Below, piece after piece: positions 1 through 9,859 of a stretch of 15,000 bases of DNA. The position numbers and the translations under genes were made by a program. The DNA is taken from positions 378,733 through 393,732 of the forward strand of contig KV908387.1 in NCBI GenBank assembly GCA_002005505.1, written 5' to 3'. Every line of letters begins with the position of its first letter. The stretch's first letter is position 1. This DNA comes from Botryococcus braunii. Lineage: Eukaryota > Chlorophyta > Trebouxiophyceae. A model generated the notes under the pieces. It worked only from the letters and a program-made list of their open reading frames with translations, was not told the origin of the DNA and searched no databases.

Positions 1-900
1 AAAAGTGGTCGGGGTTGATTGTTGAGCTGCAGGGTGGAGCAGTTGCTTGTGTAGGTGCCTCAGCAACCTATAGGAACACACAGTATATCCCTATCCGCTG
101 TTTTCGACCAGCGTTACCTGGTGTTCTAGTGCCAGTACACAAAACGTGGCAAAGAAAACACCGATAACTTCAAGCTTCTCATGGATAAGGACCGCTACTA
201 CAGGCAGAAGGAGCTCAAAGCCCCGTCCCTGCAAGCATCGCCAGGTCACATAGGACCTGCCAGGTAGGAGACCGCAAAGAGCTCAAGGTACTGCAGAGGT
301 TGTGATGGACAAGCAGTGGCAATGACTGGAAAGCAGAGTCATGTGGCAAAGAGGTTCTGGCAGTGCAAAACTAGATCACATGCAAGGATCTCTGCCACTC
401 CTGCATCCCATGGAAGGATGGGCTGCATTCCCCATCAGGAGGGAGCCAAACCAGATCCACTGGAACAAATCACCTCGAAACACCCGAACTTGACAGGTAA
501 GTGGCCTTGGATGGGACAGGCGGTGGCGCAGGATCATGCTGGAAAAGGCTAGAACTCTAGGCAGTGGCAGTGGCTTCCATCGAATCACGACAGGAAACAT
601 TGTTGCAGCATGATTACCACTCCACCCAGAGTGGATATAACTTGCCAACACTGTTGGCACGCCACGATACCTCAACTACCAATGGACAATGGCTGACTCC
701 CAGCCCACCTACGCCACGAAGGGTCGGTGCATTCGCCCGCAGGGGTGTCACCAGGTAACAGTGTGACAATGCCCCCCACAATGAGGTGGCCATCGTGCTC
801 CTGGTTGCATCCAAAATTGCTTCCGCAGTCCCCTGGCATACTTGGCAAAATAGCTGTCCCTTAAGGGGCCATACGCAATCCCCCACTCCAGCAAGCGCAA
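1..900. other. 3' flank of the PP4 gene, no confident gene
   Basis: This stretch follows the PP4 stop codon on the minus strand and should contain its 3' UTR. I saw no clear AATAAA on the minus strand and no algal TGTAA signal. Several open frames of 60-100 codons overlap on both strands, but none has recognisable motifs, and several begin only at non-ATG codons. The motif GCAGTGGCA recurs loosely around 310-580. Apart from the weak exon candidate at 130-263, nothing here can be named. Confidence 0.5.
130..263 (+). other. Candidate exon of an unrecognised gene (weak)
   Basis: An acceptor-like TTCTAG ends at 129, and a strong donor CAG|GTAGGA follows 263. Between them one frame is open for 44 codons with a protein-like composition, including KENTDNFKLLMDKDRYYRQK. 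I do not recognise the sequence. If real, it belongs to a plus-strand gene that is tail-to-tail with the PP4 gene, or to an old mobile-element protein. It may also be chance, since no second exon that fits it was found. Confidence 0.2.
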
Positions 901-1065
901 TCATAGGAAGTAGTCTGGAGCTGCCTTCTTTGAAGGCACTCCACGTGCTTCTTGCGGAGCCGCCTCAAAGCACTGTGCACCAACGAAGCCCAATGCTTAA
1001 CTTACTTCACAGCCTGCTGATGTCATCACAACCCCCCTTGGGCTCTCCTTCTGCCTCTGCCTCCG

Positions 1066-1136
<71 letters not shown>

Positions 1137-2188
1137 GGGGGGGGGGGGGGGAGTGCAATGGCAGTTGCTAACACCTTAAAGTACAATTCCCACACCGTCC
1201 CCGACATAACGAGATACACGAAAGGGCTCCAAAGCAGAAAGCCAGAGGAAAGGGCTTCCCTTGAACCCCATTCCTTGTCCACAACAATTCCTGCTGTAGA
1301 TATGCGACACGTCAGAGCATTGCAAGGTTTGGACTTCTTCAGTTCACACCACCCGCCGCTGTAGAACACCTACCATTGCAGCTTGCCAGTCACTTCCCAA
1401 ACACGGCAGGACCTCCCCAACTCAATTCTGTGTCACAAAACGCAATTTATTTGGCCACTATCTCTGCCCACTAAGTGCAACTCCCGGCAGTGGTCTACGA
1501 TTACCACAAACTCCAAGCCGAGCAAACCCGCCAATATCCTTCGACACAGGTGTCCTACTTAACACACGTCAAGCCACAGCAGAGGCCCCTGTACACCTTC
1601 TTCGACACAGAATTAGATCCCTCGCTTCCCTCGCAGCTCTTTACCTGCTTGGCCTTCCACAAAGTGCGTGAACAGCTACTGTGCTCACACAGCATGGTGC
1701 ATCGGGCCCACTGGATGGATGCAAGGGTACGATGGCAGCAAGATGATCAGAGGCCTTTAAGGGGTAGCTCACCTTGAAATTTGTCTGAAGGTGCTCATCC
1801 AACTCCAGGATGGCAGCAATATTACCACACCGATAGCAATAATTCGGTGCACTCCAGACCGTTACAAGCTGGTCTCCAAACATCTTCTTATATCCTTCCA
1901 TTACCAGCTGATGTGCCCGGCAAATGAACTCCAACTGTTCCCCGCACCAACCGAACTTGCGATCCCTGCAACCAGACTGAACAAAGAAGCGACAAAAAAA
2001 CACACCAACAACCCTCAGCCAACAGCATCCACCACAACCCTTCCCCTCAAACGAGACATATGTGTATAAACTTATGTACATGCATGTGCAAGCACAAGAG
2101 TGCTCTCGTGCACGAACGCGAGCGCTCTCTGGACCTTGAGCTCTATCTCGCTCGCTCGCACGCGCCCTCCCCCTTCCCCCCCCCCTCT

Positions 2189-2246
<58 letters not shown>

Positions 2247-2293
2247 TCTTTCTCTCACTCTCTCTCTCTCTCACACACACATGTGCATGTCCG

Positions 2294-2336
<43 letters not shown>

Positions 2337-2355
2337 CGCACACACACACACAACG

Positions 2356-2386
<31 letters not shown>

Positions 2387-2417
2387 ACGCACACACACGC
2401 GCACACGCACACACGCG

Positions 2418-2449
<32 letters not shown>

Positions 2450-5402
2450 CCCCTTACTGTGTCTCTCACTCTCGTCCCTCAAATCCACTCGGTGTAGTTC
2501 TCTGTCCTAAATTCCCCCTCGCCTCACATGCAGCACCATCTATCTCGGGAGGGTGCTTGCGGCACCAAGATGTGCACAGCACCTTGTTGACTTGGTTAAA
2601 ATTAGTGCAGATGTCTTCACCAAAGAGGTAGCCTGCCCCTCTGGGCGAAAGATGCCATCCCTTTGTGTCTTCTGGGTCTGACCACAGAAGGTCGCACATT
2701 GCTCCATCGTGAGGTACTTCCTGCTTTCGATCAATGGTTCGAATCTGCCACGCCCCCAACAGAAAACGCATCAGGACAGTTTCTGCAGCAAAGAGGCACT
2801 CCTCAAATATGCAGGCTCAAAACGACCCAGCAACCGCAGGGATGGCCGCGGCCAATGGTGAAAGAGCAGAATGAGATCAGATATAGGACTGCGGACAATA
2901 GTAAAAACCCCAGGCACAGCAATACTCTGAGAAAAATTGACAATGAGACTGGCTAGCGCCTGCACACTCCACTCCACCCCGCAGCTGCATGCAATACCTT
3001 CATCACTCATGACAATCCCCCCCTCCCCATCCTCCTCTTTCCAAATCCTTAACACCACGAAAAGTAAAGAGCACTCCAAAAACCTTGCTTGAGGTCTTCC
3101 TTAATCTTCTTGGAATTAACAACCATGTATTTGAAGAAGACGATGATATGTTTCAATGGCAGAAGGAAGAGGCAGTGTGTCGAAGAAGCGCAAATGATTC
3201 AAACCGAGCAAAACAAGACCCGAGAAAAGGGGGGGGGGGGGCATTTGGAGGGCTTTCGCCTCACTTCTGTCCAGCCCAATCACATCCCAAAGGCTTTCCT
3301 TACAGGGCTCAAAGGAAGCACTGCGGAAGCCCTTGTCCAAACTGGAGTTTCCCATTAAGGGTCCAGGAAATCATGAGGGTGCAGAGTCAAAAGGCCCGTA
3401 CCTCATCTAGACATGTAATTGTGGGGGACAGACCACCATGAACACAGAAAATCCGGTTGTCGATCAACGCTGACAAGCTGCAGCCCCGACAGCCCAGTGG
3501 GTGAGCCCCAAAACAATCTTACTTTCCCATTTGTCAGCACTGCCATTCCAAACCTCCCACGTGCTGCTGCATCTGTCAATCATGACACCAAGCCTGTGGT
3601 AGGCACTACCCTTCAGGACGGGAATCCTCCGCCCTCCACCCCCCTTGTTATCCGCTTCTAAGAAAATATACTCCTTCCCACCCCCCGCCCGGGCGGGGGT
3701 GGGTAGGGGGCCCGGCACAGAGCTCCATCGTTCGCAAGTCTAATCCCACTCCAGAAAGCTTGGTAGAAGGCACTACCTCAAATAGTCAAAGATGTCGGTA
3801 CAGTACCGCCACACATTAACCGATCCGTACTTCCGCAGGCACTCGTCATAGAAGCCATAGACCTGTGTTATCTGCCGGCTTTCATGGTTTCCACGGATCA
3901 GGGTAATCCGATCTGGATAACGAACCTGCACATGCCCAACCCCAGTCAGACCATAGGAAACACTCGGAGAAGTGCAGCAAAGGCACAGAAACAAGGGTCC
4001 CACTCACTTTTGAACACAACAGGACAATTAATATTGCCCCTTGTCTTCCTCACCCCAACTCTCAAACAGTCCTCACCAGGCATGGCTCTACACACACATT
4101 AACACACAAAAGACACATGAGAGAGGACTCTTATGCATGGCAACAAAGCAGCCCCTGTCCCCACCCCTCTGCAAGAACTGTTGATGCAAATGCACTACCT
4201 TCCTGATCTCACAGTTTTACAACTAAGCCCAAGTGTTGGCCATTCCCGGCCAGCTCATCAGGTGCCTCTGAAAAGGCTCCAATTACATTACTACTGACTG
4301 CTAGTTGACGAGAAAAATCTGCCCATGGACTGCTGCAAAATGAAGGACACATAGAGAGCCAGCATGGTTAGGCAAAGCAGCTCACACCACTTGCATCTCC
4401 GTGGTTACTTTAGGAGCGTAAGCATCCAAATCTTTGCAGCCACGGGAGTCCAACAGGGGCAAAAATTTGCGTGCTTCTTCCCAAACGTAATAGTCACCCT
4501 TACCTTCAACCACTGCTCTGACCTCAGCTTCAGGCCCACTGCCGAGCAACCCCTTTACATAATTGCAAACAGACTACATGGATACCACAACAAGTAGGGT
4601 TGCCCAAATTGAACAAAATCAAACAGATGAAACACCCATTGAACGGGCCTTCCAAAAAATTCCAGTTGCCAGCCACGAGACCAGAGGTCTCTTGGAAGGG
4701 TGAGATTCCCATGTAAGAAAATACCACAACCTTAAGAGCGAGCAGCAGGAGAAAGGTTTCCACACTGTAGAACCCTCTGTCGACGAAGTCGCCCATGAAA
4801 AGATAATTTGTTTGCGGCATGTCCCCGCCCACTTTGAACAGTTCCACAAGGTCGTAGAACTGCCCATGAATATCCCCACCTGAACCCCCAGCCATGCAGC
4901 ACTTGAGACCAGTAAGACCTCATGTGCTGTTGGTATGAAGCATAGACCCAACGTCTCAGAACATCCATCCTCATCAGCTCTTTAACACGTGTATTCACAC
5001 TCTGCGGAAGTTGATTGAAAGTGCGCTTTATACATAGATCCAAAGTTGGTGCAGGCATTGACTCCCTTTCAAAGCGCAGGATAGAAGGGCATATATAAGG
5101 CTTTTCAGATGTAAAACACTGGGAGTTGATAAACAGTAAACAAGTGTAACAGCTGCAGACTGCAAGCAAAATAATTGGCACAATGACCGCTCGGACCACC
5201 ACCATGCCAACTGAAGCAACATGTCACGACGAAATGGTATGGAGGCGCTGTGTAACTCACATATTGTCACAGGAGCGTCTACTCTTTGAACGTTGCTTTC
5301 CTCAACCAAAATCTCCAAAGCCTTGTCGCAAAGCATCTTGACTTCGGATTCTTTGAGACATTCGCATCGCTTTAATTGTTCTATCCAGGCATCTAAGTCC
5401 AT
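901..5402 (-). CDS. PPP4C: Serine/threonine protein phosphatase 4 catalytic subunit (PP4C/PPX), 7 exons, complete
   Basis: This is a PPP-family metallophosphatase that removes phosphate from Ser/Thr residues. In known eukaryotes it acts with regulatory subunits in DNA repair, cell-cycle and centrosome control. Reading down the minus strand, the exons are 5261-5402, 4731-4879, 3777-3925, 3402-3477, 2583-2744, 1773-1934 and 901-972. All introns are GT-AG, with phases 1, 0, 2, 0, 0, 0. The sum is 912 nt, or 303 residues plus TGA; family members have about 305-307. The start is an ATG opening [14 protein letters not shown], like the PP4 N-terminus and unlike PP2A or PP6. The metal and catalytic motifs are all intact: GDIHG (49-53), GDFVDRG (77-83), GNHES (109-113), HGGLSP (160-165), RAHQ (232-235) and [11 protein letters not shown] (254-264). 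The C-terminus is PDYFL, whose last Leu is carboxymethylated in this family. [17 protein letters not shown] and [18 protein letters not shown] favour PP4, and the plant form. Introns of 299-805 bp carry microsatellites; I saw no further genes in them. Confidence 0.97.
1069..1151 (+). repeat. (TG)n microsatellite followed by G15, in PP4 intron 6
   Basis: About 34 uninterrupted TG units run into a 15-base G homopolymer at 1137-1151. In the PP4 transcript this reads as C15 followed by (CA)n. It lies about 100 bases upstream of position 972, the start of exon 7 on the transcribed strand, so it is close to the last 3' splice site. Confidence 0.97.
2165..2448 (-). repeat. Compound (CT)n/(CA)n microsatellite with a CG patch, in PP4 intron 5
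   Basis: On the plus strand a C-rich start (C10 at 2176-2185) leads into CT dinucleotides to about 2271. These are followed by CA dinucleotides to 2448, with scattered CG steps and a pure CG patch at 2414-2426. On the transcribed minus strand the order is GT, CG, GT, then GA. That is the same kind of order as in the much longer array at 10578-11575. Confidence 0.96.
3229..3241 (+). repeat. G13 homopolymer in PP4 intron 4
   Basis: Thirteen consecutive G bases follow AAAA. In the transcript of the PP4 gene this is a C13 run about 170 bases after the donor side is counted back from exon 4. No function is apparent. Confidence 0.9.
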
Positions 5403-5414
5403 TACAGATTGTCA

Positions 5415-5420
5415 CACGTG
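5415..5420. promoter_or_regulatory. CACGTG (G-box/E-box) core upstream of the PP4C start
   Basis: An exact CACGTG lies 13 bases upstream of the PP4C ATG, inside the near-palindrome GTCACACGTGAC. bZIP and bHLH factors bind this core in plants. A hexamer is expected several times by chance in 15 kb; others occur at 11815-11820 and 11976-11981 upstream of the decarboxylase gene. Its position is suggestive only. Confidence 0.25.
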
Positions 5421-6124
5421 ACACTTAGCCCCCTTAAAGTCGGAGTAGGCTTCGCAGCGTTTCTTCATAACTGTCTTATCTTACGAAGTCTAAACCACTA
5501 TGCTTTGCATCCCTACTAAAAACGTGTAGTCGTGCTCTCATGGTCACCGGCAACGGAGCAACTACGCAAGTCCCGTTCCAACCATCAAGCACACCCTCTT
5601 TGCGCTGTCCCTTCACACTATTTGTGCTAACCTCCCAAACCCTCTCAGGATACCCTTCAAGTCTCAATTATGACATCCTGATTGACGCTGTTTCCAAGTA
5701 TGGTTCGGCACCCGAGGGTGGCTTCGCTTTAGGCCACTAACTGCTTTGTGACTACTGTTCTCCGGAAGCACGCCCCGCTCCCACCAGGCATTCCGTCCCA
5801 CTCCGGTCCCTGCAGGACATTTTGGGTCCGGAAGTCCGATGACCATGTTCCGGAAGCTGCACCCGTGCGGTCCCGCCCTAGGATCCGTAGACGCGCTCCC
5901 TTCTCGCCGGCGGCTGAACCATCCTTCACTTTGTAATCCTACTCTTGCAGCATTCATGTCTACCCTGGCTTGAGCTACAGACCCAGGCTCGAAGGTGCGT
6001 CGAAGAGCTCGGATTGTTTGTTCTGATTCACATTTGGCGAATGTTACCAGTCTGCCATCGCCATAGCAATAGGGCATGTCGAGTGCAAAGTGATGCAACT
6101 TTTGTCTCTTGAGATGTGCTTGTG

Positions 6125-6132
6125 TGTAGGGT
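6125..6132 (-). promoter_or_regulatory. Telo-box (AAACCCTA on the minus strand) upstream of RPS7
   Basis: The octamer TAGGGTTT reads AAACCCTA on the other strand. It lies about 285 bases upstream of the RPS7 start codon. In land plants this element is common in promoters of ribosomal-protein and translation genes, where it acts with other elements. The match is exact, but a single octamer is weak evidence. Confidence 0.35.
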
Positions 6133-6415
6133 TTTAGTGCTTGATGCGTGGTTGCTTGTCTGGTTGGTTGGTCACTAGCGATGGTGCGCTTGCGTGGTGT
6201 ATTAACACTTTCCACTTGGGTGGCGTCTCAAAGTTGCTGCACGCGAGATTTTGGCAACGTTTTGATGCATCCTTGAAATATGTATTTTCGGATCAAGCGC
6301 ATTACTTGACCATCAAGGCAGCTTGTGGCCGGGGTAGGGCCATTCCTATTTGTTGGTTGAGATACCTGGTCGTGACACCTGGATTGACAATCGCAGGTGG
6401 GCAAAATCGAACGAG

Positions 6416-9400
6416 ATGCTGAACGCTCGAAAGAAGATTGCGAAGCCTAAGGGTCAGGAACCTGGAATCTTTGAGGATACTGTTGCTCAGGTATGCAGAG
6501 ATCTTCTGGATCCAAACTTTCAGGGGTCGCCAGTGCTCGGCGAAATATTGAGGGAATTTTTTGCAGATTTTAACTAACTGTTCTATTTCATATGGTGGGC
6601 GGATAGCTCCAGTGAGCAATGTTTACAGTTCCCTTACATACTGATGGTATACTGCAAGTCTGGTTGCTTATTTGGGATTCGGGATTCAGTCCCTGGTCCT
6701 ATGTGATGGGCTCCCATGTAATGTTTAAGCAGCAATTAGGCCATGCCTTTGGTTCTCAGAAGAGAGATCCTGCTGCTCTTGCTCTTCCTGGCCCCTGAGA
6801 CACACTTATGGCTGTCTGGCATCAGAGACCTCTCGTCCATGCTGCGGGCAGTTTGATTTTGAGGCTTCAAAGGGCCTGTTGGGCCTAACTAGGCTACGAA
6901 ATGACTGTTGATGCCAGGAGCACAAGCCTTTTTTTACTGACATAGGTTGCGTCACTGGGTTGCAGGCCCTCTTTGATCTGGAAGCCACAAACGCAGAGCT
7001 GAAGAGTGAATTACGTGATCTGTATATCACTTCAGCACAGGAGATTGATGCGAGCATCAACCGAAAAGCAATCATCATTCATGTGCGTATTGGTTGTTGC
7101 CTTCGATAAGTATATGTAAGGAGTTGGATTGCAATGGAACGTGTGCGAAGCAATTTTGCAATGCAACTTTTGCAAAAGCAATTCTTCCATTAGATTCCCT
7201 GGCTTTTTAGTGGCGCCTTCATCCTCTTGCTTATAAAGTGCAGTGGCACACTTCAGGGGCGGAGATGAGTGTGAGACCTTTCTTTGCTTAAGCGGCATGT
7301 TGTGTGTCTGTGCTGGAGTGGCCAGTGTGGGAGTTTGTAGGCTGGAATGGATTGTCTTAGTGTTGCATGTTTGGTCGCACATCTCAAAACTCCCAGAGTG
7401 CTAAGAGGGCTATGGAGTGGGGGGATTCTACATGGAAGTGCTATACTTTCATCGTATTGGTACATAGCATTGCAGGCAGTAGGATCCCACCCTAAGGAGG
7501 GGCATGGTGGCATATAGGGAGCAGGTCCTGCTATCACTGGGAAGGGGGGGCTCTGCCTCGATTTGCCTCAGGTCCTGCTATCACTGGGAAGAGGGGGCTG
7601 CGCCTCGATTTGGCTCAGGGCCATCTGGGAGGGGGGGGGGGGGTTCTGCCATCCAAATGTAATGATACTGCTTCTCGATCTTTTGGAATTTTTGGCCCCT
7701 TCCCAGTTATTGCTTTATCTGGTGTGAGGCGGGTCTTAGCCTTGAATATCCATTAAGCATGGTTCGCCGCTATGGCTACTTTTGCCAGGCTTTTCATAGG
7801 TCGCTGGCAACATTTCCTTCATCTGTGGAAGCATTTCCTTCTCTTGAGGAATGCACCCCACTATGGCAGGGGGGTGCTGGGCAGGCTTGTGCTCTGCAAC
7901 TGGAGAATTTGTGGGTCTGGGGTCACATAGGTGCCTTTTGGTACCCTCCTTGTGGTGATGGCGGGAGGGATGTCACGGGCTTGGGTGAGAAACCGAATAA
8001 AGTGCGTGGATCTTTAACAGTTCTTCATAGACAAATTTGGAACATCTGTGGACCTAGTGAAGAAGAGGGTCCGTTTCATGTCGGGACCCCACTATGTGTG
8101 GTTGAATTTCCTTACAAAGGGTTCTGCCACACTGCAGGTGCCCTACCGGTTGCTGAAGAACTTCCACAAGATCCAGGCCCGACTTGTGCGTGAGCTGGAG
8201 AAGAAGTTCAGCGGCAAGGATGTCGTGCTCATTGCCGATCGCCGCATCATGCGCCCCCCCTCCAGTGGCCGGTGTGCCTCAAACCCCCCCCCCCCTCTGT
8301 CTCTCTTCATTGTCAACCTCTCAATTTTTCAGTTTATTGCTGGAAAGATTGTCAGGAGTGTGGTGTGGTTTCTGAGGTGAAGGCTCTTGAATCTGTGAGT
8401 GAGAGGAGTTGGGGAGGGCAGCGGGAACGGGGTGCACGGCGGGAGTGCAGTTTGCACATGAATGTGCCATGCGCATCTGCAGAGAGGCACCGTCACGGGC
8501 TGTGGGCAGCCAGAGGAATGCTTCTGCAGCTTGGCTCGCAGGGGTTTCTAAAGTTTTTTTTTTTTTTTGGGGGGGGGGGGGGGGGTTGGCAAGTGAATCA
8601 CCGTAGGACAGCTGTAGCACAGAGCAACCCCCTTTGTCTTGCTTGTCAGAATGAAGAGATCAAGTTACAACTGCTGGCAAGTGCCCTTATGGAGGGGTCA
8701 CGATGGGCATCAGCATGCTTGGACAAGCCGCGGTGGGCCCAAGGGGGGTGGGGGGCAAGGGGCTGGAGTGAGCATGTGAGGGTGCAATTGCGCAATCGGT
8801 TACTTACACTGCGGCTAGTGTGATTGCGCAATTGGTTACCTATACTGGGGCTTGTGGACCCTACATGTTGATCCAAAGGGGGGTGCATGTGCGCCTGACA
8901 AAGAAGCCATAGCAAGCACCGTAGGACTGCAATTGGGGGGAGAACAATGGCCTTTTGGTGCGGCGGTACAGATCCAAGGACAGGCCACGCAGCCGCACGC
9001 TGACAGCGGTACAGGCAGCAATCCTGCAGGATCTGGTGCACCCCACCGAGATTGTGGGCCAGCGGATTCGCTATCGCACTGATGGCTCCAAGTTGCTCAA
9101 GGTGTGTTGCGGTTCACAGATTCTCATGCTCCCCTCTTCCCTTCCTGACCATCTGCTCCCCCGCTCCCTGGCGCCCCTGGGGGTTCCACAGCACTCCTCC
9201 CCTCCTTCCTTTTGCCCCTCAGTGCGCCCAGTCATCTGTACGGGCAAGAGAAAGCAGAGCATGCAAAGCAGCTGGCCACCCCGAAAGTTACATGGCATGT
9301 TGATTTTATGGTAAGACGTCGATAGGCTGGAAAATTGCAGTAATGTGGAAAACAGTTGTACTACCTTCATTGTTAACAGAAGTGTGCCATGGTGACAAAG

Positions 9401-9541
9401 GGGCTGGGAGTTTCGCAGGTGTACTTGGACCCCAAGGACCGGAACAGCACCGAGTACAAGCTGGAGACCTTCGGAGCAGTCTACAAGAAGCTGACTGGAA
9501 AGGATGTCGTGTTCGAATTCCCAGTGCAGGCTGAGGCTTAG
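6416..9541 (+). CDS. RPS7: Small-subunit ribosomal protein eS7 (RPS7), 5 exons, complete
   Basis: This is a structural protein of the cytosolic 40S ribosomal subunit, needed in other eukaryotes for 18S rRNA maturation. The exons are 6416-6490, 6966-7082, 8138-8271, 8972-9101 and 9419-9541. Introns are GT-AG with phases 0, 0, 2, 0 and lengths 475, 1055, 700 and 317. The joined frame is 579 nt, or 192 residues plus TAG; plant eS7 has about 190-192. Order of recognisable blocks: [16 protein letters not shown] (1-16), [16 protein letters not shown] (26-41), RKAIIIH then [13 protein letters not shown] across the exon 2/3 junction, [16 protein letters not shown] (80-95), [17 protein letters not shown] in exon 4, and [17 protein letters not shown] near the end. 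The ATG at 6416 is the only in-frame ATG in the first exon's open stretch and aligns with the plant start. A 5'-UTR intron is possible but unproven. The gene is head-to-head with the PP4 gene, and its presumed 3' UTR carries a long hairpin. Confidence 0.96.
7522..7643 (+). repeat. 47-bp tandem repeat (about 2.3 copies) ending in G13, RPS7 intron 2
   Basis: Units begin at 7522, 7569 and 7616, each starting CAGG or CAGGTCCTGCTATCACTGGG. The first two are nearly identical. The third is cut short and runs into a 13-base G tract at 7631-7643. It lies wholly within an intron and has no coding role. Confidence 0.85.
8021..8137 (+). other. In-frame candidate alternative 5' extension of RPS7 exon 3
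   Basis: Directly upstream of exon 3 a frame continuous with it stays open for exactly 39 codons. It is preceded by an acceptor-like TCTTTAACAG ending at 8020, in which TAA is the in-frame stop. It encodes [17 protein letters not shown] and further protein-like sequence. Use of this acceptor would insert 39 residues between IIIH and VPYR of eS7 without a frameshift. Known eS7 proteins have no insertion there, so the 8137 acceptor is the normal one. The segment may be a minor isoform, a decayed exon or chance. Confidence 0.25.
8554..8585 (+). repeat. T15 followed by G17 homopolymers, RPS7 intron 3
   Basis: Fifteen T bases are followed without a break by seventeen G bases. The tract is also the only long A/T homopolymer seen in the window. 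Another homopolymer, C12 at 8284-8295, lies just after the donor of the same intron. Confidence 0.95.
8785..8858 (+). repeat. 36-bp imperfect tandem duplication, RPS7 intron 3
   Basis: ATTGCGCAATCGGTTACTTA at 8787 is repeated at 8823 as ATTGCGCAATTGGTTACCTA, and the similarity continues through ACTG/GGGCT-like sequence. Each copy carries the short palindrome ATTGCGCAAT. It is intronic, with no known role. Confidence 0.8.
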
Positions 9542-9560
9542 ACACAGTGATGTGCCTATT

Positions 9561-9859
9561 CAAGCAGATGGGGTGCAAGAGGAGCTGTCTCCACAGCGAC
9601 ATCACTCCATCCAGTCAGACCAACGATACATTGCCATCCTCTCATGGTCCACAACTTCGTCGGGCAAAGCCTGGGCTCCTTTACTCAACCCCTCTTTTTT
9701 CCCCTTAACATCAAGGGGAAAAGAGTGGGGTGGAGTGAAGGGAGCCCAGGCTTTGCCCGACGAAGTTGTGGACCATGAGAGGATGGCAATGTATCGTTGG
9801 TCTGACTGGATGGAGTGATGTCGCTGTGGAGACAGCTCCTCTTGCACACCATCTGCTTG
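9561..9859. repeat. Long near-perfect inverted repeat (foldback element) just after the RPS7 stop codon
   Basis: The left arm 9561-9706 pairs with the right arm 9713-9859 around a 6-base loop (AACATC, 9707-9712). The outer 119 bases of the arms (9561-9679 against 9741-9859) differ at one position. The inner 27 or so bases near the loop are more diverged and contain a one-base indel. The outer end is CAAGCAGATGG. Because it starts 20 bases after TAG, the RPS7 mRNA probably contains it as a hairpin of about 145 bp unless polyadenylation occurs first. It could be a foldback or MITE-like element, a fresh inverted duplication, or a small-RNA precursor. It has no transposase. TGATGTGC occurs in both flanks (9548, 9871), but not immediately at the arm ends. 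Confidence 0.95.

Larger units (their letters stand above)
5403..6415. promoter_or_regulatory. Head-to-head intergenic region between PP4C and RPS7 (likely bidirectional promoter plus both 5' UTRs)
   Basis: The two start codons face away from each other across 1013 bases, so both promoters and 5' UTRs must lie here unless a distant 5' exon exists. I saw no convincing TATA box. A CACGTG core sits close to the PP4 start, and a telo-box sits on the RPS7 side. A minus-strand frame of about 183 codons is open at 5664-6215, but it begins at GTG and has no recognisable domain. An acceptor-like CGCAG ends at 6396, about 20 bases before the RPS7 ATG, so a 5'-UTR intron is conceivable. Confidence 0.6.

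Noticed and set aside
2060..2510. Overlapping open frames rich in Thr/His, Ser/Leu or Cys/Val
   Set aside because: They are products of the CT/CA microsatellite inside PP4 intron 5.
2736..2748. GGTTCGAATC resembling a tRNA T-loop
   Set aside because: It is the start of PP4 exon 5 (codons for IRTI on the minus strand) together with its splice site. No acceptor stem or anticodon arm fits around it.
5664..6215. Minus-strand open frame of about 183 codons in the PP4C/RPS7 intergenic region
   Set aside because: It begins at GTG, has no recognisable domain, and overlaps the region that must hold the promoters and RPS7 leader. Chance is the simplest reading, although length alone does not exclude a gene.
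6491..6965. Possible intron-encoded C/D box snoRNA in RPS7 intron 1 (GTGATGG near 6705, CTGA near 6797)
   Set aside because: The C box is imperfect, no closing terminal stem was found, and no guide sequence could be assigned. The other RPS7 introns gave no better candidate.
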